NCBI GenBank assembly: GCA_946481275.1 | Contig: CAMLMV010000001.1 | Location: 248,001-312,000 of the forward strand | Reading direction: 5' to 3' | Source: an uncultured Massilia sp. | GTDB taxonomy: Bacteria; Pseudomonadota; Gammaproteobacteria; Burkholderiales; Burkholderiaceae | DNA: 64,000 nt | Shown: positions 45,216 to 54,064 of the stretch, one piece after another | Layout: the number at the start of each line of letters is the position of its first letter | How positions within the stretch are numbered: position 1 is the stretch's first letter | Made by a program: the position numbers and the translations under genes | The notes under the pieces: model-generated | The model's input: only the letters and a program-made list of their open reading frames with translations | Told to the model about the DNA's origin: nothing | Databases searched by the model: none

Positions 45216-45703
45216 TGCGGACAGCCCGCATGGCGGAAGCCGACCTGGACGCCGTGCTGGCCGTGCAGGCCGCGTGCTATCCGCCCGTGATGCAGGAAGC
45301 GGCGGAGGTCGTGCGTGCGCGGCTGCGCGCGAGCCCGGACACCGTGCTCGTCGCGCGTGACGCACAAGGCGTCTGCGCATACCTGTTCGCATATCCGTCC
45401 CGGCTCGGGAAGGTGACGCCGCTCGGCGGCCACTTCGCGCTGCCGGACGCTCCCGACACGCTGTACCTGCACGACCTCGCCGTGGCGCCCCGGGCGGCCG
45501 GGCAGGGCGTCGCGCGCCGCCTCGTCGACGCGCTGCTCGCGCGGGCCGGCGGCCTGCGCCATTCCGCGCTCGTGTCCGTGCAGGACACGCGCCGCTTCTG
45601 GGAGAGCCTCGGCTACCTCCCGGCGGCCGGCGACGCGGCGGCGCTGGCGACGTACCCGCAAGATGCGCTGTACATGGCGAAGCGCCTGTCAACGCGGGGT
45701 TGA
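45215..45703 (+). CDS. GNAT-family N-acetyltransferase
   Basis: 162 residues. GNAT motif A is visible at about 80-110 (TLYLHDLAVAPRAAGQGVARRLVDALL), where Q-x-x-G-x-A binds acetyl-CoA pyrophosphate. The ATG shares a base with the beta-lactamase remnant stop (TGATG), so it may depend on readthrough from that remnant's promoter. The acceptor substrate is unknown. Confidence 0.82.
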   Translation: MRTARMAEADLDAVLAVQAACYPPVMQEAAEVVRARLRASPDTVLVARDAQGVCAYLFAYPSRLGKVTPLGGHFALPDAPDTLYLHDLAVAPRAAGQGVARRLVDALLARAGGLRHSALVSVQDTRRFWESLGYLPAAGDAAALATYPQDALYMAKRLSTRG

Positions 45704-46141
45704 GCGGCGCGGCGCCACGTGCAGCGTGGCGCGGGCCGCATGCCCGCGGACGCGGATGCCGGACGGATGCGCCGCCACCGTGAGCGCCAGGTCGCCGGAC
45801 AGGCGGTGCAGGTCCAGCACGTCGACGAGCGCCGCCAATACCTGGCGGCCCAGCATGTGGTCGCCCCGCTCGACGTCCGGCAGCACGTGGTGCAGGGCGG
45901 ACAGCACGACGGCGTTTTCCTCGCGGTGCTCGTGCAGGTGCACGTAGCCCAGCGTTTCCATGATCAATTCTTCGTGCCGGAAGGCCGCCTCGACGGCCGC
46001 GACGAGCGCCGCGAAGCCGCGCCCGATGCTGTCGTCGGGGCCGGACACGATCTCCCCGATGCGCCGGCACAGCATCTTGCGGCCATGCCGCAACGCGGCG
46101 CAGATCGCGCGTGGACGGCTGGGACTGACGCGGTTGGGCAT
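45689..46141 (-). CDS. Hemerythrin-like protein
   Basis: 150 residues. A helical bundle with the His/Glu pattern of di-iron hemerythrins: AAFRHEELIMETLGY (His and Glu), YVHLHEHREENAVV (two His and Glu) and a later DLHRLSGD. Such proteins bind oxygen reversibly and act as oxygen carriers or sensors. The start MPNRVSP has AGGAGGG 4 bases upstream; a frame 80 codons longer has none. A degenerate FNR-like box lies upstream. Its 3' end overlaps the converging acetyltransferase by 15 bases. Confidence 0.65.
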   Translation of the reverse strand: MPNRVSPSRPRAICAALRHGRKMLCRRIGEIVSGPDDSIGRGFAALVAAVEAAFRHEELIMETLGYVHLHEHREENAVVLSALHHVLPDVERGDHMLGRQVLAALVDVLDLHRLSGDLALTVAAHPSGIRVRGHAARATLHVAPRRSTPR

Positions 46142-46202
46142 GTTCCCTCCTGGGAGTCGGAATTTTCTTAGACTTCCGGTAGCACGAAAAAATCCCTGTG
46201 GT

Positions 46203-46216
46203 TTGATATCTCGCAA
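46203..46216. promoter_or_regulatory. Degenerate FNR-type box upstream of hemerythrin-like gene
   Basis: TTGAT-ATCT-CGCAA matches the TTGAT-N4-ATCAA consensus in 8 of 10 positions. Its centre is about 68 bases before the hemerythrin-like ATG, nearly the same distance as the perfect box at the universal stress genes. Weak on its own. Confidence 0.3.
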
Positions 46217-46314
46217 CGTAGCAATGTTGTGTTCGGTTAGCCTGATTGAGGGAATACAGATCGAAAGCGAAAAATGAGCGCTGTACAAGTCGAACGAGAG
46301 CATGGCGGTTGCTG

Positions 46315-46899
46315 ATGGGGGCACGCATTCTATTGATTCAGGGTCATCCCGATTGCCATCGCCCGCACCTGTGCCATGCACTGGCCCAGGCGTACACGGA
46401 CGGCGCGCGTGCGGCGGGGCATGACGTCGAGGTGGTCGAACCCGCGCGGATGAGCTTCCCGCTGCTGACCAGCCCGTCCGAGTGGTGGCACGGCTCGGCG
46501 CCGCCGCAGCTCGCCGCCGTGCAGGAGTCGATCCAGCACGCGGACCACCTCGTGTTCGTGTACCCGCTGTGGATGGGCGACATGCCCGCGCTGATGCGCG
46601 GCTTCCTGGAGCACGTGACGCGGCCGGGCGTCTTCATGGACGACCCGCACCGGCCGTTCGGCGCCGGCCTGCTGGGTGGACGCAGCGCGCGGCTCGTCGT
46701 CAGCATGGGCATGCCGGCGGCCGTTTACCGGTGGGGCTACGGCGGCTACGGCATCAAGATGATGCGCCGGCAGATCCTCGGCCGGGCCGGGATCCGGCCC
46801 GTGCGCACGACCCTGATCGGCCGCGCCCACGCGCTGTCGGCCGAGCGGATCGACACGTGGCGCGACCACCTGCGCCGGCTGGGCGGCTCGGCGGCCTGA
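46315..46899 (+). CDS. NAD(P)H-dependent quinone-reductase-like flavoprotein
   Basis: 194 residues, flavodoxin fold. N-terminal ILLIQGHPDCHRPHLCHAL (phosphate loop for FMN/FAD), HLVFVYPLWMGDMPALMRGFLEHVTRPG (WMGDMPA resembles the quinone-binding W-W-x-x-P-A loop) and LVVSMGMPA. Members reduce quinones or other electrophiles. The ATG has only a weak ribosome site, so an earlier TTG could be used. It diverges from the hemerythrin-like gene. Confidence 0.82.
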   Translation: MGARILLIQGHPDCHRPHLCHALAQAYTDGARAAGHDVEVVEPARMSFPLLTSPSEWWHGSAPPQLAAVQESIQHADHLVFVYPLWMGDMPALMRGFLEHVTRPGVFMDDPHRPFGAGLLGGRSARLVVSMGMPAAVYRWGYGGYGIKMMRRQILGRAGIRPVRTTLIGRAHALSAERIDTWRDHLRRLGGSAA

Positions 46900-47025
46900 C
46901 CAGGGCGGCAACCGATTTGCGTGTTTTGTGCGACATCCGGGATTCGTCAGGCGTGCTCTGCTTGACGCTCCTCTCTGGGGACGGCAAAGTTGCGGGAGGG
47001 CAGCATTTAACATTGCTGCTCACTT

Positions 47026-48282
47026 TTGCCACTTTTTCCCGATCAGATGCCCGTCGCCGCCCAGCAGCCCTCATCGCCTCCCGCCGTTTCCGCCCCGGCC
47101 CAGCCGGCCGCAACACCTTCTTTCGATGACGCCTATGCCCGGGCGCGCGCGCTTGCCAACGACGGCCAGCCCGACCTGGCGCTGGCCGCCTACGACGCGC
47201 TGCTGGCGCGCTCGCCGGGCAACGTCGACGTCCTGCTGGGCCGCGGCATCGTGTATGCCCGGCTCGGACGGTGGCAGGAGGCCGAGCGCGACCTGCGCGC
47301 CGCCGCCACGGCCGCGCCGACGTATGCGGACGTGTGGTCCGCGCTCGGCAATACCTATGCGTGGAGCGGCCAGCCCGGGCAGGCTGTCGATGCGTACACA
47401 CGCCTGATCGCGCTGCAGCCGGACGACGCCACCGCGTACGTTGCACGCGGCCGCACACTGCACGCGCTGGGCCGCAATGCGGAGGCGCGCGCCGACCTGG
47501 ACGAGGCCCGCACGCTGGGTCCCGGAGGCGACGCGTTCGACGCGCTGGCCGCCGCGCTGCAGCCACGCGCCGGCAATCCCGACGCGACGATCGCGGCCGG
47601 CTACACGTGGGCCGCCAGCCTGTCGTCCAGCTGGACGGACGTCGGCACCGGCCCCGGCTGGAACGACCAGGCGGCCAGCATCCGCCACTACACGAAGGGC
47701 GGGTCGCTCGGCTTCGAGACCCTCCGGGCGCACCGCTTCGGCCTGCACGACTACGCGTGGGCGCTGGACGGCTACGCGAACCTGTGGTCCGGCGCCTACG
47801 CCAACCTGCGCTACCAGCGCGGCGCGGCATCCCGCCTGTTCCCCGCGAACTCGGGGCGCGCGGAGCTGTATCAATCGCTGGGCAACGGCTGGGAAGCGTC
47901 GGTCAGCGACGACGTCCTCGGCTTCGCGTCGCGCGTGAACATCTACGGCGTGAGCATCGCGAAGTACACGGGCGACTGGTACGTGCAGCTGCGCCACCAG
48001 AACATCGTCTCGGCGGGCTCGCACGGCACCGGCGAGCGCCTGCTGGCGCGCTGGTATTACGCGGGCGACGCCGACACGTATGCCGAAGTCGCCGTCAACA
48101 GCGGCCGCAGCGACGATCCGTTGAGCCTCGTGGGCGGCCAGAGCCGCTCCGGCGGCGGCAGCGCGACGTGGGTCCGCTACTGGACGCCGGAGTGGGGCAC
48201 CCGCGTGGGCGCCAGCTTCGCACGCGCCAGCGGTGCCGACAACCAGCGCGGCATCACGTTTTCGCTGTACCGCCGATGGTAA
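47026..48282 (+). CDS. YaiO-like outer-membrane beta-barrel protein with TPR repeats
   Basis: 418 residues. TPR units at about 28-165 (ARALANDGQPDLALAAYDALLARSP, ALGNTYAWSGQPGQAVDAYTRLIALQP) are followed by a barrel of alternating residues (about 185-418) ending in SLYRRW. YaiO-type barrels are linked to envelope polysaccharide synthesis or export. The frame begins at TTG 47026 or ATG 47047, and neither gives a signal peptide. A hydrophobic LTLLLTFAT stretch in the next frame just upstream hints at a frameshift. It overlaps the sulfatase gene by 7 bases. Confidence 0.75.
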   Translation: MPLFPDQMPVAAQQPSSPPAVSAPAQPAATPSFDDAYARARALANDGQPDLALAAYDALLARSPGNVDVLLGRGIVYARLGRWQEAERDLRAAATAAPTYADVWSALGNTYAWSGQPGQAVDAYTRLIALQPDDATAYVARGRTLHALGRNAEARADLDEARTLGPGGDAFDALAAALQPRAGNPDATIAAGYTWAASLSSSWTDVGTGPGWNDQAASIRHYTKGGSLGFETLRAHRFGLHDYAWALDGYANLWSGAYANLRYQRGAASRLFPANSGRAELYQSLGNGWEASVSDDVLGFASRVNIYGVSIAKYTGDWYVQLRHQNIVSAGSHGTGERLLARWYYAGDADTYAEVAVNSGRSDDPLSLVGGQSRSGGGSATWVRYWTPEWGTRVGASFARASGADNQRGITFSLYRRW

Positions 48283-50663
48283 GCGCGACCCAGCCCGCCC
48301 GCCGGCACGACGACCCGCCGCCCGGTTTCGCCGGCAAGCTGCTCGCCCGCGTCAAGGGCGCGCTGGCGACGGCGCTCGAAACCCTGCCCGCACTGGTGGC
48401 TGGCTGGCTCGTGCTGCGCATCGCGGAAACGATCCACGCGGGCGCCGGCGGCATCAAGGTGTCCGTGCTGTTCGGCCCCGCGCTGGCAAACGACCTGTTG
48501 GCGCTGGCCCGCTATGGCTTCGTCTTCCTGCTGGGCGCCGTGCCGCTGGCATTGCTGCCGCGCCGGCGCTGGCGCGTCGCCGCCCTCGGCATCGTATGGG
48601 GCGCACTGCTCGCCGTGCAGGCGGGCCTGCTGCAATACCACTGGACGGCCGGCGTGCCGCTCGGCGCCGACCTGTTCGGCTATGCGCGGGCGGAGATCGC
48701 GACGACCGTTGGCGTCCGCGCGCAGCCCGGCATCGGCCTCGTCGCCGCGTACGTGCTCGCGCTGGCCGCGCTGGCCGGCGTCCTCGCCGCCAGCTTCGGG
48801 CCATGGTGGCCCCGCGCGCGTGCGCGGGCGGCGCTCGCCGCGGCCCTGCTGAGCATCGTCGCGTACAAGGTGTTGCCGGACCACTTCGCGCCGGCCACCG
48901 CCGACACGGAAGCGGGCATCGACTACCTGCGCAACAAAATGGCGTATTTCACGGACCGCAGCGTGGCCCACGTCGCCGGCGAGCGGGACGCGGGCACGCA
49001 CGAGCAGGCGCAGGGCCTGCCGTGGACGGGGAAGGATCCGCGCTATCCGTTCGCCCGCGCGGAGCAGACGCCGGACACGCTCGGGCCGCTGTTTGACACG
49101 CGGAGCCGCACGAAGCCGGGCACGCCGCCGAACATCGTCTTCATCATCGTCGAAGGCCTCGGCCGCAGCTTTTCCGGACCGGGCGCCCGCTTCGGCAGTT
49201 TCACGCCTTTCCTCGACGAGTTGGCGGGCCGCAGCCTGTATTTCGAAAACTTCCTGGCGGGCCAGGGCCGCACGTTCGGCGTGCTGCCGACCGTGTTCGG
49301 TTCGCTGCCGTTCGGCGACAACGGCATGGCCGCGCTGGGCGAGCGCATGCCGCGCCACGCTTCGCTGCTGTCTATCCTGAAGGACCAGGGCTACCACCTG
49401 AATTACTACAGCGGCTCGAACCTGGAGTTCGACAACCAGGGCCTGTTCCTGCGCCGCGAGGGCGTCGAGTCGTTCGTCAGCGAGGCCGACTTCAAGCCGC
49501 CTTACCAGCGCAGCAATTACTGGGGCTACGACGACCGCGCGTTGATGGAGACGGCGCTCGCACGCCAGCGCGACGATGCGCGGCAGCCGTCCGTGCACAT
49601 CATCCAGACGACGAGCACGCACGACCCGTTCACGTTTCCGGACAAGCCGGCCTACCTGCAAAAGGTGGGCGCACGCCTGGCGGCGCTCGGGATCGCCGAA
49701 GGGTCGAACCCGGCGTACACGGCCCAGCGCGAAGTCTTCGCCAGCGTGCTGTTCGCGGACGACGCGCTGCGCCTGTACTTCGAGCAGGCGGCGCAGCTGT
49801 CCGGCTACGACAACACGATCTTCGTCGTGACGGGCGACCACCGCCTGCCCGAACTGCCGATGGACACGCGCATCGAGCGCTACCACGTGCCGCTGATCGT
49901 GTTCTCGCCCATGCTGAAGGCGCCGCGCGCGATCAAGGCCGTGTCGTCGCAGTTCGACATCGCGCCGTCGCTGCTCGCCTTCCTCGGCCACGGCTACGGC
50001 CTGCGCACGCCCGACCGGGTGACGTGGCTGGGTACGGGGCTCGACACGGAACCGACGTTCCGCAACCTGCACGTGATCCCGCTGAAGCAGACGAAGACGG
50101 AGCTGTCCGACTTCGTGTCCGGCTCCGTGTACCTGGCGCAGGGCCGGCTGTTCGCGCTGGCGGACGGCATGCGCCTGGACCGCGCGACGGACGAGGGCGC
50201 GCTCGCGCGGGCCCGCGCCCAGTTCGACGCGTTCCTCGCGGCGAACCGCAAGGTGGCCGGCGCCGCCGCGCTCGAACCGGCGCCCGCCGTGCTGGCGCCG
50301 TGGCACGAGGACGGCCGCAAGCTGCGCAGCGTGGACCTCGCGTCGGAAGCGGGCCAGGTCGCCGTGGGCAGCCTGCGCCGCGGCGCCGACGGCAGCGTCG
50401 AGGCGACCATCGTCAACCAGGGCGCGACGGCGTCGAGCCCCTTCGTCCCGCTGCTCATCATCAGCGACGCGGGCGGCCTGGAGCTGGGCGAGACGGCCGG
50501 CGAGATCCAGACGCTGGCCCCCGGCGCAGCGGTGCAGGTCGTATTGAAGGCGAAGCTGGGCCGCCTCCCGCACGGCAGGTACTTCGTGTCGATGATCCCG
50601 TCGCACCCGGAGACGGGCCGCTCGATCGGCATCGGCCAGTACCACGTGGAGATGCCCCTGTGA
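48276..50663 (+). CDS. LTA-synthase-like membrane sulfatase family protein
   Basis: 795 residues. An N-terminal membrane part with four to five helices (about 35-210) is followed by a periplasmic sulfatase-fold domain (about 285-640): NIVFIIVEGLGRSF (metal-binding Glu), GQGRTFGVLPTVFGS (nucleophile Thr) and FVVTGDHRLPE (Asp-His pair). Relatives transfer phosphoglycerol or phosphoethanolamine onto glycans or glycolipids. About 130 residues of beta-rich C-terminal domain (from about 660) follow, unusual for LtaS. Its end overlaps the next start by 4 bases. Confidence 0.85.
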   Translation: MVSATQPARRHDDPPPGFAGKLLARVKGALATALETLPALVAGWLVLRIAETIHAGAGGIKVSVLFGPALANDLLALARYGFVFLLGAVPLALLPRRRWRVAALGIVWGALLAVQAGLLQYHWTAGVPLGADLFGYARAEIATTVGVRAQPGIGLVAAYVLALAALAGVLAASFGPWWPRARARAALAAALLSIVAYKVLPDHFAPATADTEAGIDYLRNKMAYFTDRSVAHVAGERDAGTHEQAQGLPWTGKDPRYPFARAEQTPDTLGPLFDTRSRTKPGTPPNIVFIIVEGLGRSFSGPGARFGSFTPFLDELAGRSLYFENFLAGQGRTFGVLPTVFGSLPFGDNGMAALGERMPRHASLLSILKDQGYHLNYYSGSNLEFDNQGLFLRREGVESFVSEADFKPPYQRSNYWGYDDRALMETALARQRDDARQPSVHIIQTTSTHDPFTFPDKPAYLQKVGARLAALGIAEGSNPAYTAQREVFASVLFADDALRLYFEQAAQLSGYDNTIFVVTGDHRLPELPMDTRIERYHVPLIVFSPMLKAPRAIKAVSSQFDIAPSLLAFLGHGYGLRTPDRVTWLGTGLDTEPTFRNLHVIPLKQTKTELSDFVSGSVYLAQGRLFALADGMRLDRATDEGALARARAQFDAFLAANRKVAGAAALEPAPAVLAPWHEDGRKLRSVDLASEAGQVAVGSLRRGADGSVEATIVNQGATASSPFVPLLIISDAGGLELGETAGEIQTLAPGAAVQVVLKAKLGRLPHGRYFVSMIPSHPETGRSIGIGQYHVEMPL

Positions 50664-51592
50664 CGGCGCGCCGGTGGTGTGCCGCGCTGCTGCTCGCGGC
50701 CGCCACGGTCGCGCATGCGGGCGATGCGCGGCCCGGTCCACGCGCGATCTGGATCTGGGAAGGCGAGTCGTACGCGCTGCTGGACGACGACGCGGCGGCG
50801 CGCACCGCGATCGCATTCCTGAAGGACAAGTCGATCGCCACGGCCTACGTGTATGCCGACGCGTACGAAGGCCGCAACCTGGTCGCGACGCACCCCGCGC
50901 GCTACCGGACGCTCGTCCGGCGCATGCACGCGGCGGGGCTGAAGGTGCAGGCGCTGCTGGGGTCCGGCTACCTGCACACGGAGCGCTACCTGTTGCCCGA
51001 ACACCGCCGCGCCGCGCAGGCGATGCTGCAACGAGTGCTGGACTATAACGCGGCCGCGGCGCCGGAAGAACGCTTCGACGGCATCAGCCTCGACATCGAG
51101 CCCCACATCCTCGACGCCTGGAGCAGCCGCAAGATGGAACTCCTCGGCGATTTCCTCGACATGTCGGACGCATTGGTGCGCCAGAAGAACGCCGTGGCGC
51201 CCGGCCTGCCGATGGGCCCCGCGATCCCGTTCTGGTACGACGGCATCCCGATCGAATGGAAGGGCAGGCGCAGGCCGCTGAACGAGCACGTGCAGGACCT
51301 GTACGACTACGTGGCGTTGATGGACTACCGCGACCATGCCGAAGGCGGCGACGGCATCGTCAGCCATGCACGCGACGAACTCGATTACGGCGCGAAGATC
51401 GGCAAGCCCGTCGTCATCGGCGTGGAGACGATGCCGAACGCCATCCGCAAGGTGTCGTTCCACCACCTGCGTGAAGAGGACATGGAGCGCGAGCTGACGG
51501 TGACGGCGCGCGCCGTGTCCGGATCGCCGGGCTTCGGCGGCTTCGCAATTCACCACTACGCTGCCTACCGGCGCTGGCTCGGCATCGACTAG
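50660..51592 (+). CDS. Secreted TIM-barrel hydrolase, GH18-like
   Basis: 310 residues with a signal peptide (about 1-20, ending AHA). TIM-barrel signs: AIWIWEGES start strand, DGISLDIEPH (compare the GH18 motif D-x-x-D-x-D-x-E; here the second Asp is Ser, while the last Asp and catalytic Glu are kept), YVALMDYRD (like M-x-Y-D) and a Gly-rich end, GFGGFAIHHY. Probably cuts or modifies a polysaccharide in the periplasm. The GTG start overlaps the sulfatase stop. No chitin-binding domain. Confidence 0.7.
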   Translation: MTARRWCAALLLAAATVAHAGDARPGPRAIWIWEGESYALLDDDAAARTAIAFLKDKSIATAYVYADAYEGRNLVATHPARYRTLVRRMHAAGLKVQALLGSGYLHTERYLLPEHRRAAQAMLQRVLDYNAAAAPEERFDGISLDIEPHILDAWSSRKMELLGDFLDMSDALVRQKNAVAPGLPMGPAIPFWYDGIPIEWKGRRRPLNEHVQDLYDYVALMDYRDHAEGGDGIVSHARDELDYGAKIGKPVVIGVETMPNAIRKVSFHHLREEDMERELTVTARAVSGSPGFGGFAIHHYAAYRRWLGID

Positions 51593-51802
51593 TGCGAAGT
51601 CCTGAAAAAAGGACATACGCGGCGTCACCCGTCGGCCTGCGGGCGCAATCCCAGGCGGCGCTGTCGAGGGCTTTCTCTCGCAAGGTTGACGTTGTACGCC
51701 ATCCTCGCCTTCTACGCTAAAAATTGTCTTGGAGAAATTCCTGTGCTAGAGTCCCGACTCCAGGCACCGGGCTAGCCGGGTCCGGCAACGAGATCACAGA
51801 AG

Positions 51803-52498
51803 ATGAGAGAACAACTTAGCCGCACCGCGGCGATAGTCGGCGTGGCCGTGCTCGCCGCGGGATGCGCCACCCCGTACAGCCCAGTCCCGGTCGCTACCCA
51901 TTTCCCGACCAGCGAGCAGCAGAAATTGCAGGCTGCCGCGCACTGGACGGCTATTACCGAACACATCGAAAAGCAGTTGGTGCCGGCGCTCAACAACAGC
52001 CCGCGCCGCGCGCTGTTCGTGCAGCCGCTGCAGGGCTCGCCCTTCGACCGCGCAGTCGCGGGCCAGCTGATGACCTCGCTCGTCAATGGCGGCTTCGTCG
52101 TGGCGAAGACGCCGCAAGATGCCCTAAAGGTTGAGGTCGACACGCAAGTGGTCGCGTTTTCCGACCATCGTCCTCAATACAAATTCCATGGCGAGCGGTC
52201 TACCCTCGTTGCTGGCGTATGGGCGCTGACGGAAGTGCACCACACTGGCCTCGGGCTGGCCACGGCCGCCATTTTTGCCGGTGATGCGTATGCCTGGTTC
52301 CGTTCCCAATTCGCGTCCAGCGACACGCCGAAAACCGAGATCATCGTCACCGTCGCCGTCTCCGACGACCAGCGCTACTACGCGCGCCAGACGTCGGTGT
52401 ACTATACGGTCGACAGCGACCGCGGGCTGTATGAAGGGGCGCCCCTGTCGGCAGCGCAGATGGTGAAAACGTTCGCGGTGGCAGGGGATGCGAAATGA
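51803..52498 (+). CDS. FlgO-associated lipoprotein
   Basis: 231 residues with lipobox LAAGC (Cys about 21). No Asp at +2, so outer-membrane sorting is likely. The body is mixed alpha/beta; its YDRAVAGQLMTSLVNGGFVV-like part (FDRAVAGQLMTSL) recalls the FlgO fold. It overlaps the next gene by 4 bases, so the two are made together. The 210-base spacer upstream is AT-richer and holds a possible promoter (TTGTCT, 16 bases, CTAGAG). Confidence 0.7.
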   Translation: MREQLSRTAAIVGVAVLAAGCATPYSPVPVATHFPTSEQQKLQAAAHWTAITEHIEKQLVPALNNSPRRALFVQPLQGSPFDRAVAGQLMTSLVNGGFVVAKTPQDALKVEVDTQVVAFSDHRPQYKFHGERSTLVAGVWALTEVHHTGLGLATAAIFAGDAYAWFRSQFASSDTPKTEIIVTVAVSDDQRYYARQTSVYYTVDSDRGLYEGAPLSAAQMVKTFAVAGDAK

Positions 52499-53055
52499 AT
52501 TGTGTTAAGAAAGCGCTTGCCGTGTTGCTCGTTCCGTTGCTACTGGCCGCCTGCGCGTCCGTCAGGCCGGACGAGGGCTACTCTCCGGTGCCGGCAGTCA
52601 ATGTGGTCGTCGGTGCCAACTACGCCGCGGCCGATGCCTTGCTGGCGCAATTGAAAGGCAAGCTGGCCGACGACAAGCCGTTGATCATGGCGACCATCGT
52701 CAACATCGATGCGCTTGAGCAGACCTCGACGCTCGGGCGACTGGTGTCGGAGCAGGTCTCGACCCGGCTCGCGCAAGGCGGGCTGAAAATGCTGGAGCTG
52801 AAGTTGCGCAACACCGTGTATCTGAAGCGCAGCCAGGGCGAATTGATGCTGACGCGCGAGATCGGCGAGGTGGCGCACACCCACGACGCGCAGGCCGTGG
52901 TCGTCGGTTCCTACGCCGATACGCCCGACGCCGTGTTCGTCAACGTCAAGGTGATCCAGCCAACCAGCAACTTCGTGTTAGCGGGCCATGACTTCGTGCT
53001 GCAAAAAGACGCCACAGTGCGCGCGATGATGCAGTCGGCCGGGCAGCTTCGCTGA
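52495..53055 (+). CDS. FlgO-family outer-membrane lipoprotein
   Basis: 186 residues with lipobox LLAAC (Cys about 20). The FlgO domain (about 40-175) is clear: ANYAAADALLAQL, MATIVNIDALEQTSTLGRLVSEQ and QAVVVGSYA. FlgO and FlgP in Vibrio form a disc around the flagellar hook-basal body at the outer membrane. No flagellar genes are in this window, and many betaproteobacterial copies lie apart from them. The start ATG lies within the previous gene's last codons. Confidence 0.85.
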   Translation: MNCVKKALAVLLVPLLLAACASVRPDEGYSPVPAVNVVVGANYAAADALLAQLKGKLADDKPLIMATIVNIDALEQTSTLGRLVSEQVSTRLAQGGLKMLELKLRNTVYLKRSQGELMLTREIGEVAHTHDAQAVVVGSYADTPDAVFVNVKVIQPTSNFVLAGHDFVLQKDATVRAMMQSAGQLR

Positions 53056-53108
53056 GCTTCCTCCAGACGTCGGGTCCCGGTGGGTCACGCAGGGACTCTT
53101 AAACACGC

Positions 53109-53543
53109 CTAACGCACCACCAGCACGGGGATGTCGCAGTGGATCAGCACCCGCTGCGTCTCGCTGCCCAGCAGCCGCGCGGCCACGCCGTGACGGCCGT
53201 GCGACGCCATCACGATCACGTCGCAGCCGCGTTCGCGCGCCGTGCCGATGATGCCTTCCCACGGCGGGCCCGGCGGCGCGAGTACCGTCTCGCACGGCAC
53301 GCCCGCCTCGGTGGCGCGCCGCACGACGTAGTCGAGCGCTTCGCGGCCCAGGCGGTCCGCCTCGGCGCGCCACGCGTCGTAGAACGGGCCGCCGATGTCG
53401 CCCGTCGCGAGCAGCGGCGATTCGCCCGCCACGTGCACGCCGACGATCGTTCCGCCGCCCAGTTGCGCCAGGCCGAGCGCGGACCCGAGGGCGGCGACGG
53501 CCCGTTCGGTACCGTCGACGGGGACGAGGATGCGCTTGTACAC
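53109..53543 (-). CDS. Universal stress protein (UspA family)
   Basis: 144 residues. UspA fold with N-terminal KRILVPVDGTE, core GCDVIVMASHGRHGVAARLLGS (ATP-binding G-x-x-G-x-n-G-S) and C-terminal IPVLVVR. The gene lies 1 base after the second usp gene in a two-gene operon. ATP-binding residues look intact. No DNA-binding or transport domain is fused. Confidence 0.93.
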   Translation of the reverse strand: MYKRILVPVDGTERAVAALGSALGLAQLGGGTIVGVHVAGESPLLATGDIGGPFYDAWRAEADRLGREALDYVVRRATEAGVPCETVLAPPGPPWEGIIGTARERGCDVIVMASHGRHGVAARLLGSETQRVLIHCDIPVLVVR

Positions 53544-53544
53544 G

Positions 53545-54000
53545 TCACTTCCTTTCCGCGCGCGGGCGCATCACCATCACGGGGACGTGGGCTTCGGCCA
53601 GCACTTTCTGCGTCACGCTGCCGGCCAGCAGCCGCGACAGCCCGCGCCGGCCGTGCGAGCCCATGAAGATCAGGTCGCAGGCATGGCTGTCGGCCGTCGC
53701 GAGGATGGCGTCGGCCGGGGAGTAGTCGAGCACGGCCAGCGACGTGCAGCGCACGCCGGCCGCCTCCGCGGCAGCGGCCACGTTGTGCGCGTGCTCCTTG
53801 GCGGTGGCCAGCAGGACGGCGTCGTCGAGGCCGGGGTCGATGGCCATCGCGGCTTCGGCCGAGGCGATGGGCGGTTGCGGCTGGCCGACGGCGAGTACGA
53901 CGACTTCGCTGCCGTGGGCGCGCGCGAACGCGATGGCGGCCTGCTCGGCGGCGGCGGAGACGTCGGAGCCGTCCGTGGGGACGAGGATACGGTCATACAT
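53545..54000 (-). CDS. Universal stress protein (UspA family), first gene of pair
   Basis: 151 residues: DRILVPTDGSDVS start, DLIFMGSHGRRGLSRLLAGS nucleotide site and VPVMVMR end. CAGGAGGG precedes the ATG. A perfect FNR/Anr-type box lies 65-80 bases upstream of the start, so low-oxygen induction of both usp genes is likely, as in several proteobacteria. The two copies differ clearly, so the duplication is old. Confidence 0.93.
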   Translation of the reverse strand: MYDRILVPTDGSDVSAAAEQAAIAFARAHGSEVVVLAVGQPQPPIASAEAAMAIDPGLDDAVLLATAKEHAHNVAAAAEAAGVRCTSLAVLDYSPADAILATADSHACDLIFMGSHGRRGLSRLLAGSVTQKVLAEAHVPVMVMRPRAERK

Positions 54001-54064
54001 GATGATTCCCTCCTGAGAGTCCGGTGTGGACGGCCTCAGGATGGCGAATCTATCAAGCAGTTTC

